Both the position numbers and the translations under genes were made by a program. A stretch of DNA of 64,000 nucleotides from Paracoccaceae bacterium. GTDB lineage: Bacteria; Pseudomonadota; Alphaproteobacteria; Rhodobacterales; Rhodobacteraceae. Positions within the stretch are counted from its first letter, which is position 1. Each line of letters starts with the position of its first letter. This document shows positions 19,639-29,317 of the stretch, in pieces. The notes beneath the pieces are model-generated. The model saw only the letters and a program-made list of their open reading frames with translations, was not told where the DNA came from and searched no databases. The stretch lies in the NCBI GenBank assembly GCA_024742705.1, contig JANSXZ010000006.1, positions 124,001-188,000 of the forward strand, given 5' to 3'.

Positions 19639-21390
19639 ATGAGCGAGGCCTTTTCCCTGCGTCTCGAAGACCTTGTGCGCCAGATCTACCCGGATCACAG
19701 CGCCGACATCCTGGCCAGCCAGATCGTCGAGGCGTTCTGGCCCGAAGGTCGCGCGCGCCGCAAGCAAGGCCGGCGGCCGGGCAACAACTTCTGGTCGGAA
19801 AAAGACAGCCTGGTGATCACCTACGGCAACACGATCAAGGACGGAAAACACAAACCTCTGGACCTGTTACACGATTTTCTGCACCGCAACCTGCGCGGCG
19901 TGGTGAACGGGGTGCACATCCTGCCGTTCTTTCCCTTCACCTCCGACGATGGCTTCGCGGTCAGCGACTACCGCGCGGTCAACCCGGTGCTGGGCAGCTG
20001 GGCCGACATCGCGCGCATCGGCAACGAATTCAAGCTGATGTCGGACCTGGTGCTGAATCACGTCAGCAGCCAGAGCACATGGTTCAACGCCTATCTTCAG
20101 GGGCATCAGCCCTATGACCGGTTCTTCTTCGAAGCCTCACCCGATGACGATCTCAGCATGGTCGTGCGGCCGCGCACGCATCCTTTGCTGCGGCCCTCGG
20201 AAACCCATGCCGGCGAAAAGCACGTCTGGTGCACCTTCAGCCACGATCAGGTCGATCTGGATTTCCGCAACCCCGAGGTGCTGCTGGAATTCCTGCGCAT
20301 CACGCGGCTGCACATCGACAACGGGGTGCGTATCCTGCGGCTGGATGCGGTGGCGTTCCTGTGGAAGGAAATCGGCACCCCCTGCATCCACCTGCCCCAG
20401 ACCCACGCCATTGTAAGGCTTATGCGGCTGCTTTCGGATTTTGCCCACGAACCGCTGATCCTGCTGACCGAAACCAATGTGCCCAACGCCGAGAACCTCA
20501 GCTATTTCGGCAATCGCAACGAGGCGCATGTGGTCTACAACTTTTCGCTGCCACCGCTGTTGCTGCATGCGATGCTGTCGGGGTCGGCGCGTTATCTGAA
20601 CCGCTGGCAGGCCACCATGCCGCCCGCGCAGCTGGGCTGCGCCTATCTGAATTTCTCGGCCAGCCACGACGGCATCGGCATGCGCCCGGCCGAAGGCATC
20701 CTGCCCGATGCCGAAAAGGACGCGATGATCGCCACGGTCCGCCGGTTCGGCGGCGAGGTTTCGATGCGGGCGCTGGGCGGCGGCAAGGAGAGCCCCTACG
20801 AATTGAACATCACCTTCTTCGAAGCGCTCCAGGGCACTTTGAAGGGGGCCGACGATCTGCACCTCGAACGGTTCATCACCTCGCAGACCATCGTCATGGC
20901 GCTGGAGGGGATTCCGGCCTTCTACATCCATTCCCTGCTGGCCACGCCGAACGATCACGCGCGGGTCGCCAAGACCGGCATGAAACGGGCGATCAACCGG
21001 CACCGCTGGGATTACCCCACGCTGCGGGCGTTGCTGGCCGATCCCGAAAGCGCTCAATCGCGGGTGCTGGGCGCATTGAAAGAGCGCATCCGGCTGCGCG
21101 GCAAGCAACCGGCGTTTCACCCCAATGCCACGCAGTTCACCTTGCAGGTCGACGACCGCATCTTCGGCCTGTGGCGCCAGAGCCTGGAACGCGACCAGTC
21201 GATCTTTGCGCTGCACAACGTGTCGGACCAGACGGTCACCGTGGATCCGCTGACCCTGAACATGATCGACGGCGAAACCTGGACCGACCTTCTGAGCGGC
21301 GAGCGCATCGATACAATGGGAACGCCGATCGTCTTCGCGCCCTATCAAAGCCGCTGGATCGGCAACCGGCGCGGATCCGGCCATGTTTAG
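19639..21390 (+). CDS. GH13_18 glycoside phosphorylase, probably glucosylglycerate phosphorylase
   Basis: A 583-residue alpha-amylase-fold protein with sucrose-phosphorylase-subfamily features: HILPFFPFTSDDGFAVSDY, nucleophile region ILRLDAVAF, acid/base LLTETN, and the third acid SASHDGIG. It would split an alpha-glucoside with phosphate, releasing glucose 1-phosphate. Neighbouring gpgS and gpgP genes make glucosylglycerate the likely substrate; sucrose or glucosylglycerol phosphorylase are alternatives. The ATG at 19639 (MSEAFSLRLEDL) follows GGGAGA; in-frame ATGs at 19510, 19543 and 19621 would add up to 43 residues. The 170-base gap after ureG holds nothing else. Confidence 0.82.
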   Translation: MSEAFSLRLEDLVRQIYPDHSADILASQIVEAFWPEGRARRKQGRRPGNNFWSEKDSLVITYGNTIKDGKHKPLDLLHDFLHRNLRGVVNGVHILPFFPFTSDDGFAVSDYRAVNPVLGSWADIARIGNEFKLMSDLVLNHVSSQSTWFNAYLQGHQPYDRFFFEASPDDDLSMVVRPRTHPLLRPSETHAGEKHVWCTFSHDQVDLDFRNPEVLLEFLRITRLHIDNGVRILRLDAVAFLWKEIGTPCIHLPQTHAIVRLMRLLSDFAHEPLILLTETNVPNAENLSYFGNRNEAHVVYNFSLPPLLLHAMLSGSARYLNRWQATMPPAQLGCAYLNFSASHDGIGMRPAEGILPDAEKDAMIATVRRFGGEVSMRALGGGKESPYELNITFFEALQGTLKGADDLHLERFITSQTIVMALEGIPAFYIHSLLATPNDHARVAKTGMKRAINRHRWDYPTLRALLADPESAQSRVLGALKERIRLRGKQPAFHPNATQFTLQVDDRIFGLWRQSLERDQSIFALHNVSDQTVTVDPLTLNMIDGETWTDLLSGERIDTMGTPIVFAPYQSRWIGNRRGSGHV

Positions 21391-21481
21391 ACAGATGGTT
21401 GCGGCCAGTCGCACGGCGCTTACCAAGTCTTAAGACCAAATAGGGGATGGTCACACCGGGATACCGAAACCGGCAGGCCAG

Positions 21482-23848
21482 ATGCATCACGAAGCCCTCT
21501 CCGAAGGTACGCTGCCCACGGCGCGGGCGGGACGCAGATTGCTGTGGCGATATGTGCTGGCCCTGTCGATCATCGCCACGCTGGTCGGCGTGTCACATTT
21601 CGCTTCGCGCGCGGTGCTGGCCGCGCAGCGCGATGCCGGCGCCTATATCGACATCAGCGGCGCCCAGAGGATGCTCAGCCAGCGCATCCAGCACAAGATT
21701 GCGATGCTGGGCCAGGGCAACCGCTCGCGCCCCGAACTGCGCGCCCAACTGGCCTTTGCCATCGACCGTTTCGAACGGGCCCACCACGCGCTGACACGGG
21801 GCGGCGATCTGGGCCTGGAAGGGCGGCTGACCGATGCACACCGCCAGTTGTACTTCGATCCGGCCCCGGACCTGCGGCTCGATGCGCTTTCGCTCGAATT
21901 CGCGGGTTTGGCGCGCGCGGTTCTGAATGCCGCCCCGCACCACCGCGAAGCGGCGCTGCGGGCCTTCGGCGCCTTCGATGCCGAGGCGCTGTTGCGCAAG
22001 CTGAACACCTCGGTCACCATGTTTTCGCAGGCGGCCACCACCTCGACCGATCAGGCGATGCTGGTCGCGCGGATCGGTTTTGCCCTCGCCATCCTGGCCA
22101 TACTTCTGGAAATGATGTTCATTTTCATGCCGGCGCACCGGTTGATCCGCTCCAGCATGTCGCAACTGGAACGTCAGAACGCGGCGCTGGCGCGGTCGGA
22201 AAGCCACGCCCGCGAAGAAAGCCGCGCGGCACAAGCGGCCCGGATCCGCGCCGAAGAGGCATCGGAAACCAAATCGCGGTTTCTCGCCAACATGAGCCAT
22301 GAAATCCGCACCCCGATGAATGGAATCATCGGCATGGGCGAACTTCTGGCCGAAACCGATCTGACCCCGGACCAGAAGCTTTATGCCCAGACGATCGTGG
22401 ATTCCGGCCAATCGCTTCTGGCGATCATCAATGACATTCTCGATTTCTCGAAAGTAGAAGCCGGGCGTATCGAACTGGTCACGGAACCCTACGATCTGCC
22501 GGCGCTGGTCTATGACGTCGGCGCGCTTCTGGCGGCCCGCGCGGCGGAAAAGAACCTTGAAATCTGCATCGACATCGCCCCCGATCTGCCCCGCTGGTAT
22601 GACGGCGATGCAGGGCGGATCAGGCAGATCATGGTCAATCTTGTGGGCAACGCGATCAAGTTCACGCCGCAGGGCCACGTCCTGATCCGGCTCAGGCGCG
22701 CACCGGGAAGCGATCCGCCACTGCTGGACATCGCGGTCATAGACACCGGCATTGGCATCCCGGTGGAAAAACAGGCCAAGGTTTTCGTGGATTTCGAACA
22801 GGTCGACAACCGATCGAACCGCACCTTCACCGGCACCGGCCTGGGGCTGGCGATATCCCAGCGGCTGGCGCAGCTGATGGGCGGGCAGATCCTGTTGCGG
22901 TCGCAAACCGGGGTGGGGTCGGAATTCTCGCTGCGCCTGCCGTTCCAGCCCAGCGCGCAGATGATCTCGGATCAGGCCGATCCACCGGTGGACCTGCACA
23001 ACCGACGGGCGCTGGTCGTCGACGATCTGGCCATGAACCGGCGCATCCTGGAACACCGGTTCCGCGGCTGGGGAATCGCCGTCACGTCGGTGGAGGGCGC
23101 CGAATCCGCCCGCGATGCGATCCGCGCGGCGCAGGCCGCAGGCCGGCCCTTCGATTTCGGCGTCTTCGATTGCCAGATGCCCGGCACCGACGGCATCGAC
23201 CTGTTCAAGATGCTGTGCAACGATCCGGTTTGGCAGGAGTTTCCGGTGTTCCTGCTGTCGTCGGTGGATCACCGCGCCAGCAACGCCCATTTGATCGAAC
23301 TGGGGCTTGCCGCGGTGTTTCTGAAACCGGTGCGCACAGAATTGCTGTCACAGGCCATCGCCCGCGCGCTGGGTGCGCAGGCGTTGCCACCGGCGCCCCG
23401 CCGCGCGGCCGGCGCCGACGCGCCCCCACGGTTTGCCGGCAAACGCCTTCTGGTCGTCGATGACAACCGCACGAACCTTCTGGTGGCAAGCCACATGCTC
23501 AAATCCACCGGTGCGGATCTGGTGCTGTTGAAGGACGGGCAGGAAGCTGTCGATGCGGCGCGTGCCGCACCCGCCGACCTGATCCTGATGGACGTGTCGA
23601 TGCCGGTGATGGACGGGCTTACGGCAACGCGCGAAATCCGCGCCCACGAGGCCGCGCAGGGACTGCCCCCATGCCAGATCATCGCGCTGACAGCCAATGC
23701 CATGAAGGCCGACATGGAGGAATGCCTGGCCGCGGGCATGGACGGGTATCTTTCCAAGCCGCTGTCGAAAACCGAAATGATCCGATGTCTCGACGCGCAT
23801 ATCGGCGCGGCGCCACCGCAGCCGGATCAGGTGGTCGCCACCGGCTGA
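21482..23848 (+). CDS. Hybrid sensor histidine kinase with two receiver domains
   Basis: A 788-residue inner-membrane kinase. TM1 is about 22-42 and TM2 about 196-216. The periplasmic loop between them begins [10 protein letters not shown], the type IV pili/NarX-like sensor motif. A coiled coil (225-265) leads to HisKA with phospho-His 273 ([10 protein letters not shown]), then HATPase (NAIKFTP, DTGIGIP, GTGLGLA), REC1 with Asp563 and REC2 with Asp704. Both receivers keep their phosphoacceptor Asp and switch Lys. No HPt domain or response regulator is nearby, so output is unknown. It is convergent with gpgS and overlaps its 3' end by 22 bases. Confidence 0.9.
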   Translation: MHHEALSEGTLPTARAGRRLLWRYVLALSIIATLVGVSHFASRAVLAAQRDAGAYIDISGAQRMLSQRIQHKIAMLGQGNRSRPELRAQLAFAIDRFERAHHALTRGGDLGLEGRLTDAHRQLYFDPAPDLRLDALSLEFAGLARAVLNAAPHHREAALRAFGAFDAEALLRKLNTSVTMFSQAATTSTDQAMLVARIGFALAILAILLEMMFIFMPAHRLIRSSMSQLERQNAALARSESHAREESRAAQAARIRAEEASETKSRFLANMSHEIRTPMNGIIGMGELLAETDLTPDQKLYAQTIVDSGQSLLAIINDILDFSKVEAGRIELVTEPYDLPALVYDVGALLAARAAEKNLEICIDIAPDLPRWYDGDAGRIRQIMVNLVGNAIKFTPQGHVLIRLRRAPGSDPPLLDIAVIDTGIGIPVEKQAKVFVDFEQVDNRSNRTFTGTGLGLAISQRLAQLMGGQILLRSQTGVGSEFSLRLPFQPSAQMISDQADPPVDLHNRRALVVDDLAMNRRILEHRFRGWGIAVTSVEGAESARDAIRAAQAAGRPFDFGVFDCQMPGTDGIDLFKMLCNDPVWQEFPVFLLSSVDHRASNAHLIELGLAAVFLKPVRTELLSQAIARALGAQALPPAPRRAAGADAPPRFAGKRLLVVDDNRTNLLVASHMLKSTGADLVLLKDGQEAVDAARAAPADLILMDVSMPVMDGLTATREIRAHEAAQGLPPCQIIALTANAMKADMEECLAAGMDGYLSKPLSKTEMIRCLDAHIGAAPPQPDQVVATG

Positions 23849-25071
23849 AACTGCCCAAGGTCGTCATAATCGGCGGCGACGGCCATCAACATGTCCCGCA
23901 TCAGGTCCGGATCGGCGGCGTGCACCCTGCTCCACGTCGAAATGAACGGCGTCTCGGATGGGTTCTCGAGAAACACCTGCCCCGCCCGCATGATGTTGTT
24001 GGCAAAAAGCTCGATCGATTGCTCTTCGCGGTGCCGGTCGATTGACAGCCCGTTCATCGCCGCATCGTTGTAATAGCTTTCAAGCAGGTCCAGGGCGGAC
24101 CGGTAATAAGTCGCTTTCAGCGTTCGAAAGATATGCGTGGTAAAGACGGTGCCATCGGCGGCAAGTTTGCGAAAAACCGCCTTGCAGATATCCGTCGACA
24201 TCCGGTTCAGCCCTTCGTTGCCGTCTTCGGCGCTGAGATCCTGATGCTTGTGATCGTAGTTGTCGGCGATCTCGACCTGACAGACCGATTTCGGCGCCAG
24301 ATTGCGCCAGGCTTCCGACAGCACACCGATCTCGAGGCCCCAGTCCGACGGAATCCGCAGGTCTGGCAACATCGTCGTGCGCATCGCGAATTCGCCCGAC
24401 AACGGATACCGGAAGCTGCGCAGGTAATCGATGTAGTCGCGATCGCCGATCACCTTTTTCAGGGCAATCAAAAGCGGGCTGACCAACAGCCGCGTGACCC
24501 GGCCGTTCATCTTGCCGCCACCGATACGCGGATAATATCCCTTTGCCAGTTGATAGGGGAAATTCGGGTTGGCCACCGGGTAGATCAGCCGCGCCAGCAT
24601 ATCGCGGTGGTAGGTGGTGATGTCGCAATCATGGATCGCCACAACGGCGCTGTCCTTGCAGGCCATCAGGTATCCAAGCGACGACCACACGTTCTTGCCC
24701 TTGCCCGGCTCGGCCGGACTCAACCCCATATCGGCCAGCCGCGCCATGATCGCCTGCTGGCGCGGGCTGTCGTTCCAGATCACCACGTGATCCTGGGGCA
24801 GACGGCTGAAGTATTCGACGGCATGGCGGTACTGTGCCTGATCGGCCCGGTCCAGGCCGATGATGATCCGGTGCAGATAGGTGACCTGGCTCAGTTCGTC
24901 GACGATCCCCGACAGGGCCGCGCCCTCGAGTTCGGAAAACAGCGATGGCAGGATAAGCGTCATTTTCCGGCTTTGCGAAAACACGTTCAGCTCGCGCACC
25001 AATGCTTCGGCGCCTCCCGGTCGCAGCTTGTGCAGCGTTGCGATGTTTCCGTTCTGTTGAAAATCGGCCAT
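23827..25071 (-). CDS. gpgS: Glucosyl-3-phosphoglycerate synthase (GT81-like)
   Basis: A 414-residue GT-A glycosyltransferase. The metal-binding DXD-type motif is HDCDITTY; other GpgS segments are [34 protein letters not shown] and NYDHKHQ. The enzyme transfers glucose from a sugar nucleotide to 3-phosphoglycerate. The gpgP-type phosphatase gene lies immediately upstream (14-base gap), which is the usual two-step route to glucosylglycerate. The related mannosyl enzyme belongs to another family (GT55), so glucosyl is favoured. The first gene of this minus-strand set is a GAPDH paralogue. Confidence 0.87.
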   Translation of the reverse strand: MADFQQNGNIATLHKLRPGGAEALVRELNVFSQSRKMTLILPSLFSELEGAALSGIVDELSQVTYLHRIIIGLDRADQAQYRHAVEYFSRLPQDHVVIWNDSPRQQAIMARLADMGLSPAEPGKGKNVWSSLGYLMACKDSAVVAIHDCDITTYHRDMLARLIYPVANPNFPYQLAKGYYPRIGGGKMNGRVTRLLVSPLLIALKKVIGDRDYIDYLRSFRYPLSGEFAMRTTMLPDLRIPSDWGLEIGVLSEAWRNLAPKSVCQVEIADNYDHKHQDLSAEDGNEGLNRMSTDICKAVFRKLAADGTVFTTHIFRTLKATYYRSALDLLESYYNDAAMNGLSIDRHREEQSIELFANNIMRAGQVFLENPSETPFISTWSRVHAADPDLMRDMLMAVAADYDDLGQFQPVATT

Positions 25072-25085
25072 GACGGGGCCTCCCT

Positions 25086-25856
25086 TTATCTATAGCCCAG
25101 TTCGGTCAGCAAGGGCCCCAGCATGTCGGCCCAGCCCTGCGGGCCGGATGCCCGGCTGCGGCGGATCTTGCCCGCGGTTTCGCCATGCAGCACCGGCAGA
25201 GCCGGCGCATCGGGGTTGCGCACGATCAGGCCATAATCGGCCTGCTCCAACATTTCGATATCGTTCGGGGCATCGCCCAGCGCGACCGTCAGCGCGGCGT
25301 CGTGGCGCCCGGCGATCTGGGCCATCCGGTCGGCTTTGGTCGCGCCGAAGCCCAGCGTCAGAAAACGCCCCCCGCGCCGGGCCGACACGCCCAGCCCGGC
25401 CAATGCCGCAATGAAGCCCGGCTCGGATCCGGGCGGGCCGTGCCACAGCCCGGGTTCCGAGAACGCGCGCATCGCCGCAAGCGCTGCTTCGTCCCGGCGC
25501 AGCCCGGTGACCTCGGCGACCCGCGCAACCGACATGTCACCGAAACCTTCGAAGTGCGCGCGCCCCGCCGCATGGTCCAGCAAGCTGCGCAGCCGATACC
25601 ATTCCGTGCGCGCCGGCGGGGTCTGGCCCTCCACCACGCCGGCCCCGTTCTCGCAGATCAGCGGCGTGCTGGCAAAACCCAGTTTGTCGCGCAGCGGGAT
25701 CATCTCGGGCGCGGTCTTGGAACTGGCCAGCACCAGGGGCACCCCCAGCCGCCGCAACCGTGCCAGAACAGGTTCGGCAGCGTCATGGGAATATGTATGG
25801 TGATCCAGCAGCGTGCCGTCCAGGTCCGTAAACACAACCAACGCCCTGTGCGACAC
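25086..25856 (-). CDS. gpgP: Glucosyl/mannosyl-3-phosphoglycerate phosphatase (HAD, MpgP family)
   Basis: A 256-residue HAD phosphatase with a C2 cap. Motif I is FTDLDGTLLDHH, motif II is LASSKT, and motif IV is GDAPNDIEML. The GTG at 25856 (SHRALVVFTDLD) is preceded by AAGGAAAGG at 10 bases and matches the family's short N-terminus; an in-frame ATG at 25931 would add 25 unusual residues. It dephosphorylates glucosyl-3-phosphoglycerate to glucosylglycerate. It lies between the GAPDH paralogue and gpgS, all reading in the same direction. Confidence 0.85.
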   Translation of the reverse strand: MSHRALVVFTDLDGTLLDHHTYSHDAAEPVLARLRRLGVPLVLASSKTAPEMIPLRDKLGFASTPLICENGAGVVEGQTPPARTEWYRLRSLLDHAAGRAHFEGFGDMSVARVAEVTGLRRDEAALAAMRAFSEPGLWHGPPGSEPGFIAALAGLGVSARRGGRFLTLGFGATKADRMAQIAGRHDAALTVALGDAPNDIEMLEQADYGLIVRNPDAPALPVLHGETAGKIRRSRASGPQGWADMLGPLLTELGYR

Positions 25857-25943
25857 CGCCTGTGACCTTTCCTTGCCTTGCCGGTTCACCTTGTCAGAAA
25901 CCGCAGCCCTGCCCAAGCCTTTCCATGGCATCGCTGCACATTT

Positions 25944-26942
25944 CTAAGGCGACCGCTGAAATTCCGGGCGCGCCACCATCCGCTCGGCCATGTCCAGCAT
26001 ACGCGCCGAGAACCCCCATTCGTTGTCGTACCACCCGAAAACCCGGATCTGCCCGCCCGTTGCCACCATGCATTCGGGCAAAGCCAGCACAATCGATTCC
26101 GGCCGCGCGCGCATGTCGGTGGATACGTTGGGCTGCGCCGTCCACCCCATCACCGCCGATGCGTCGGCCATGTCGCGCAGCGCCGTGCCGAGCGGCCCGT
26201 CGGGCGGGGTTTCGCATTGCACCACCAGATCGACAGCCGACACGCTGGCAACCGGCACCCGCACCGCGGCACCGGTCACGCGGCCTGAAAGATGCGGCAG
26301 AACCACGTCGATCTGATGCGCGGCGCTGGTGGTCGTGGGCACCATCGACAAGGCCCCCGCGCGGCTGCGCGCCAGATCGTCGCGCGGCGCGTCGATCATC
26401 GGCTGGCTGCCGGTGTAGCAATGAATGGTGGTCATATGCGCGCGCAACACCCCGAACCGCAGGTCCAGCGCCTTCAACAACGGCGCCAGCGCATTGGTCG
26501 TGCAGGAGGCGTTCGAAACGATCCGCGCCGCGCCAAGGCTGGCCTCGTTGGCGCCCAGAACCACGGTCGCATCGGCCACGCCGGACGGGCCCGATATCAG
26601 AACCTGCCGCGCGCCGGCCTCGATCGGACGGCTGGCAAATGCGCGCGATTGCGCCTTTCCGGTGCAATCCAGAAACACATCCGCGCCGCTCAGGTCGATC
26701 TCGCGCACGTCGCCGGTACGCGCGAACGGAAGACGGCGGCCCATCACGACCATCGCGTCACCCTCAACCGTGACAGGCTGCGGAAAAGGCCCGAAAACCG
26801 AATCGAACTGCAACAGGTAAGCGCAGGTTTCAATCGGCGCGATATCATTCAGACCAAGTATCTCGATATCCGGCCGCTGCAACAGGATCTGCCGCAAAAC
26901 CGTCCGCCCGATCCGGCCCAATCCGCCAATCGCAACCCGCAT
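25944..26942 (-). CDS. Divergent glyceraldehyde-3-phosphate dehydrogenase paralogue
   Basis: A 332-residue GAPDH-fold enzyme. NAD site GGLGRIGR, catalytic Cys in SNASCTTNALAP, catalytic His in TTIHCYTG, and the C-terminal WYDNEWGFS are kept. Departures from standard GAPDH include NDIAPIE instead of NDLxD, DSVFG instead of DS-T/V-HG, and SAAHQID where GAAK is usual. I chose the ATG at 26942 (MRVAIGGLG) after GAGGGGG. It heads a unit with gpgP and gpgS, so it may supply the 3-phosphoglycerate branch. A role as erythrose-4-phosphate or arseno-sugar-linked GAPDH cannot be excluded. Confidence 0.82.
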   Translation of the reverse strand: MRVAIGGLGRIGRTVLRQILLQRPDIEILGLNDIAPIETCAYLLQFDSVFGPFPQPVTVEGDAMVVMGRRLPFARTGDVREIDLSGADVFLDCTGKAQSRAFASRPIEAGARQVLISGPSGVADATVVLGANEASLGAARIVSNASCTTNALAPLLKALDLRFGVLRAHMTTIHCYTGSQPMIDAPRDDLARSRAGALSMVPTTTSAAHQIDVVLPHLSGRVTGAAVRVPVASVSAVDLVVQCETPPDGPLGTALRDMADASAVMGWTAQPNVSTDMRARPESIVLALPECMVATGGQIRVFGWYDNEWGFSARMLDMAERMVARPEFQRSP

Positions 26943-27026
26943 GATCGCCCCCTCGATGTCTGCGCGCACGCGGCTCCGCCGCCGCACCGCCTATCGCTAG
27001 GCCAGCGCGGCGGCAGAGACCAGAGA

Positions 27027-27040
27027 GTTATGCGAATTGT
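27027..27040 (+). repeat. 14-bp direct repeat flanking bhc cluster, copy 1
   Basis: GTTATGCGAATTGT lies 7 bases beyond the bhcD stop. The same 14 bases occur at 32575-32588, beyond the bhcR stop, so the pair brackets the whole cluster. A 14-mer alone could recur by chance in 64 kb; the placement is what makes it notable. Confidence 0.4.
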
Positions 27041-27046
27041 GATCGC

Positions 27047-28012
27047 TCAGAAGTCGACGGAAACCGCCACGCCCTGCGCGATGGCCCGTTCGACGACCGC
27101 CGCCGCCACGGCGAGATCCTGCAACCCCACACCGGTGCCATCGAACAGCGTCACCTCCTGCGCATCGGTCCGCCCGGGATGAACGCCGTTGATCACATCG
27201 CCGATCACATGAATGTCCGTCGGTTGCTTCAGCCCGGCTGCAACCGCGTGCTGCGCTTCGCCGATGCTGACCGATTGCGCCACCTCGTCGGTAAACACCG
27301 TGGCCCGCGCAACCAGAGCGGCATCCATCTCCTGCTTGCCCTTGGTATCGGTGCCCATACAGGCCAGATGGGTGCCGGGCCGCACCTGCGCATCGGCCAG
27401 AATAGCATCGAAAGACGAGGTGATCGAAACGATCACATCCGCCTCCGCGCCCAATCGGTCCAGATCCACCGCCTCGAATGGCAGGCCCAGTTCGTCCGCC
27501 GTCTGCGCCAGCCGCGACAGCATCTCGGGATGCAGGTTCCACCCGATCACTTTCTCGAAGGCCCGTTGCGTCACCGCGGCGCGCATCTGGAACGCCGATT
27601 GATGGCCGGCGCCGATCATCCCCAGAACCCGCGCATCCGGTCGGGCCAAATGCTTGATCGAAACCGCCGAGGCCGCCGCCGTCCGCAGAGCGGTCAGCAG
27701 GTTGCCGCCAACGATCGCGCGGCACTGGCCGGTGTCGGCATCGAACAGAAACACGGTCGACTGGTGATTGGTCAGCCCCTTGTCGGCGTTTCCGGGCCAA
27801 TATCCACCCGACTTCAGCCCCAGGTGCAGCCCCGCCCGGTCGAACCCTGACTTGAACCCATAGAGAGCGTCCGCATGTCCGATCGCCTCGCGGATGACCG
27901 GAAAGTTATACGCATCGCCACGCGCCATCGCGGCGAATGTCGCCTCCACCGCATCGAAAGACGCCTCCGCGGTGATCAATCCGCTCACCGCCGCCTCAGG
28001 TACAATCCACAT
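27047..28012 (-). CDS. bhcD: Iminosuccinate reductase BhcD (ornithine cyclodeaminase-like)
   Basis: A 321-residue ornithine cyclodeaminase/mu-crystallin-fold oxidoreductase. GMIGAGHQSAFQ is the dinucleotide-binding loop; TALRTAAASAVSIK and ADVIVSITSS are family segments. In the beta-hydroxyaspartate cycle it reduces iminosuccinate to L-aspartate with NADH, regenerating the amino donor for BhcA. The assignment rests on its position as last gene of bhcABCD; on its own it could be any cyclodeaminase-like imine reductase. It follows bhcC after 96 bases holding a copy of the dispersed element. Confidence 0.9.
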   Translation of the reverse strand: MWIVPEAAVSGLITAEASFDAVEATFAAMARGDAYNFPVIREAIGHADALYGFKSGFDRAGLHLGLKSGGYWPGNADKGLTNHQSTVFLFDADTGQCRAIVGGNLLTALRTAAASAVSIKHLARPDARVLGMIGAGHQSAFQMRAAVTQRAFEKVIGWNLHPEMLSRLAQTADELGLPFEAVDLDRLGAEADVIVSITSSFDAILADAQVRPGTHLACMGTDTKGKQEMDAALVARATVFTDEVAQSVSIGEAQHAVAAGLKQPTDIHVIGDVINGVHPGRTDAQEVTLFDGTGVGLQDLAVAAAVVERAIAQGVAVSVDF

Positions 28013-28058
28013 CGCTCGCTTCCTTTTGTCCCGACCAGGGGCAGCAAACCGCCCCCGG

Positions 28059-28091
28059 CTTCATCTTGCCCGGCAAACTCCCGCCGGAGGC
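28059..28091 (-). repeat. Dispersed intergenic element, copy 3 (between bhcC and bhcD)
   Basis: On the minus strand it reads GCCTCCGGCGGGAGTTTGCC, then GGGCAAGATGAAG. It begins 18 bases after the bhcC stop, in the direction of bhc transcription. CTCC/GGAG can form a small hairpin. It may change bhcD expression relative to bhcABC. Confidence 0.65.
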
Positions 28092-28108
28092 ACCGCGCAT
28101 CGCGCGGT

Positions 28109-29272
28109 TCACCAGGCCCGGCCGCGCGCGGAAATCGGCCATACCGTCTCGACCGTCCCGCCGCGCACACCCACATACCAGTCGTGCACGTTGCAAGTCG
28201 GGTCGCAGTGTCCCGGCACCAGCTTCAGCTTGTCGTTCACCTTCAGAACACCGTCGGGATCGGACACCACGCCATGTTCGTCCGAGCACTTCACATAGGC
28301 CACATCACTGCGCCCGAAGATCACCGGCAGGCCACTGTCGACCGACTGCGCCTTCAGGCCGGCATCCACAATCGCCTTGTCGGCCTTGGCATGGCTCATC
28401 ACCGATGTCAGGATGAACAGCGCATTCTCCCACTCGCCCTGATCGATCCGCTTGCCCTCGGCATCCAGGATACGGCCATAGTCGGCGTCCATGAACGCAT
28501 AAGACCCGCACTGAAGCTCGTTGTAGACACCCGAATTGCTCTCGAAGTAATAGCTGCCGGTGCCACCTCCACCGACGATGTCACAGGCAATCCCGCGGTC
28601 CGCCAGCGTATCGACCGCGTCGCGCACCATCGCCACGGCGACATCGATCTTGGCCTTGCGGTCGGCATAGCTGTCCATGTGCTGCATCGCGCCCTGATAG
28701 GCCTGGATGCCGGCAAACTTCAGCCCCTCTGCGGCGTTCAGCGCCTCGGCGATTTCCACGACGGCTTGCGTGGTGGTCACACCACAGCGGCCCGCGCCAC
28801 AATCGATTTCCACCAGGCATTCGATCTGCGTGCCGTGGCGCACGGCCGCCTCCGACAGATCCGCCACATTGGCCAGGTCGTCGACACAGCATATCGTGCG
28901 CGCGCCCAGCTTCGGCATCCGCGCCAGCCGGTCGATCTTGGCCGGGTCACGCACCTGGTTCGATACCAGAACGTCGGTGATCCCGCCGCGCGCAAAAACC
29001 TCGGCCTCGCTCACCTTCTGGCAGCACACGCCGCAGGCCCCGCCCAGTTCAACCTGCAACAGCGCGACATCCACCGATTTGTGCATCTTGCCGTGCACCC
29101 GGTGGCGCATGCCATGCGCCTTGGCATAGTCGCCCATCTTGCGGATGTTACGCTCGAGCGCATCCAGATCCAGAATCAGCGCAGGGGTCTGCACATCGGC
29201 GGCGGCCATGCCGGGCTTGGCCGGGATGTCAAATCCGACCTCGAAGTCGGCGAAGGGGGTCATGTCGTTCAT
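28109..29272 (-). CDS. bhcC: beta-Hydroxyaspartate aldolase BhcC (D-threonine aldolase-like)
   Basis: A 387-residue fold-type III PLP enzyme. The PLP lysine is Lys62 (RVHGKMHKS); GGGGTGSYY binds the phosphate; the C-terminal metal site is GHCDPTCN. In the beta-hydroxyaspartate cycle it condenses glycine and glyoxylate to erythro-beta-hydroxyaspartate. It is the third gene of bhcABCD, 45 bases after bhcB. Alone, the sequence would be called a D-threonine/3-hydroxyaspartate aldolase-like enzyme; the neighbours settle the role. Confidence 0.93.
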   Translation of the reverse strand: MNDMTPFADFEVGFDIPAKPGMAAADVQTPALILDLDALERNIRKMGDYAKAHGMRHRVHGKMHKSVDVALLQVELGGACGVCCQKVSEAEVFARGGITDVLVSNQVRDPAKIDRLARMPKLGARTICCVDDLANVADLSEAAVRHGTQIECLVEIDCGAGRCGVTTTQAVVEIAEALNAAEGLKFAGIQAYQGAMQHMDSYADRKAKIDVAVAMVRDAVDTLADRGIACDIVGGGGTGSYYFESNSGVYNELQCGSYAFMDADYGRILDAEGKRIDQGEWENALFILTSVMSHAKADKAIVDAGLKAQSVDSGLPVIFGRSDVAYVKCSDEHGVVSDPDGVLKVNDKLKLVPGHCDPTCNVHDWYVGVRGGTVETVWPISARGRAW

Positions 29273-29317
29273 GATTTCACTTTCTGTTCTTGGGATAGAG
29301 GATGGCGTGGCCGGGTT

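Noticed and set aside
21427..21436. GTCTTAAGAC palindrome between the GH13_18 and kinase genes.
   Set aside because: A 10-bp palindrome is too short to set apart from chance, and no promoter or paired site accompanies it.
25857..25931. N-terminal extension of the gpgP-type phosphatase from the ATG at 25931.
   Set aside because: The family starts just before the FTDLDGT motif, and the GTG at 25856 has the better ribosome site.
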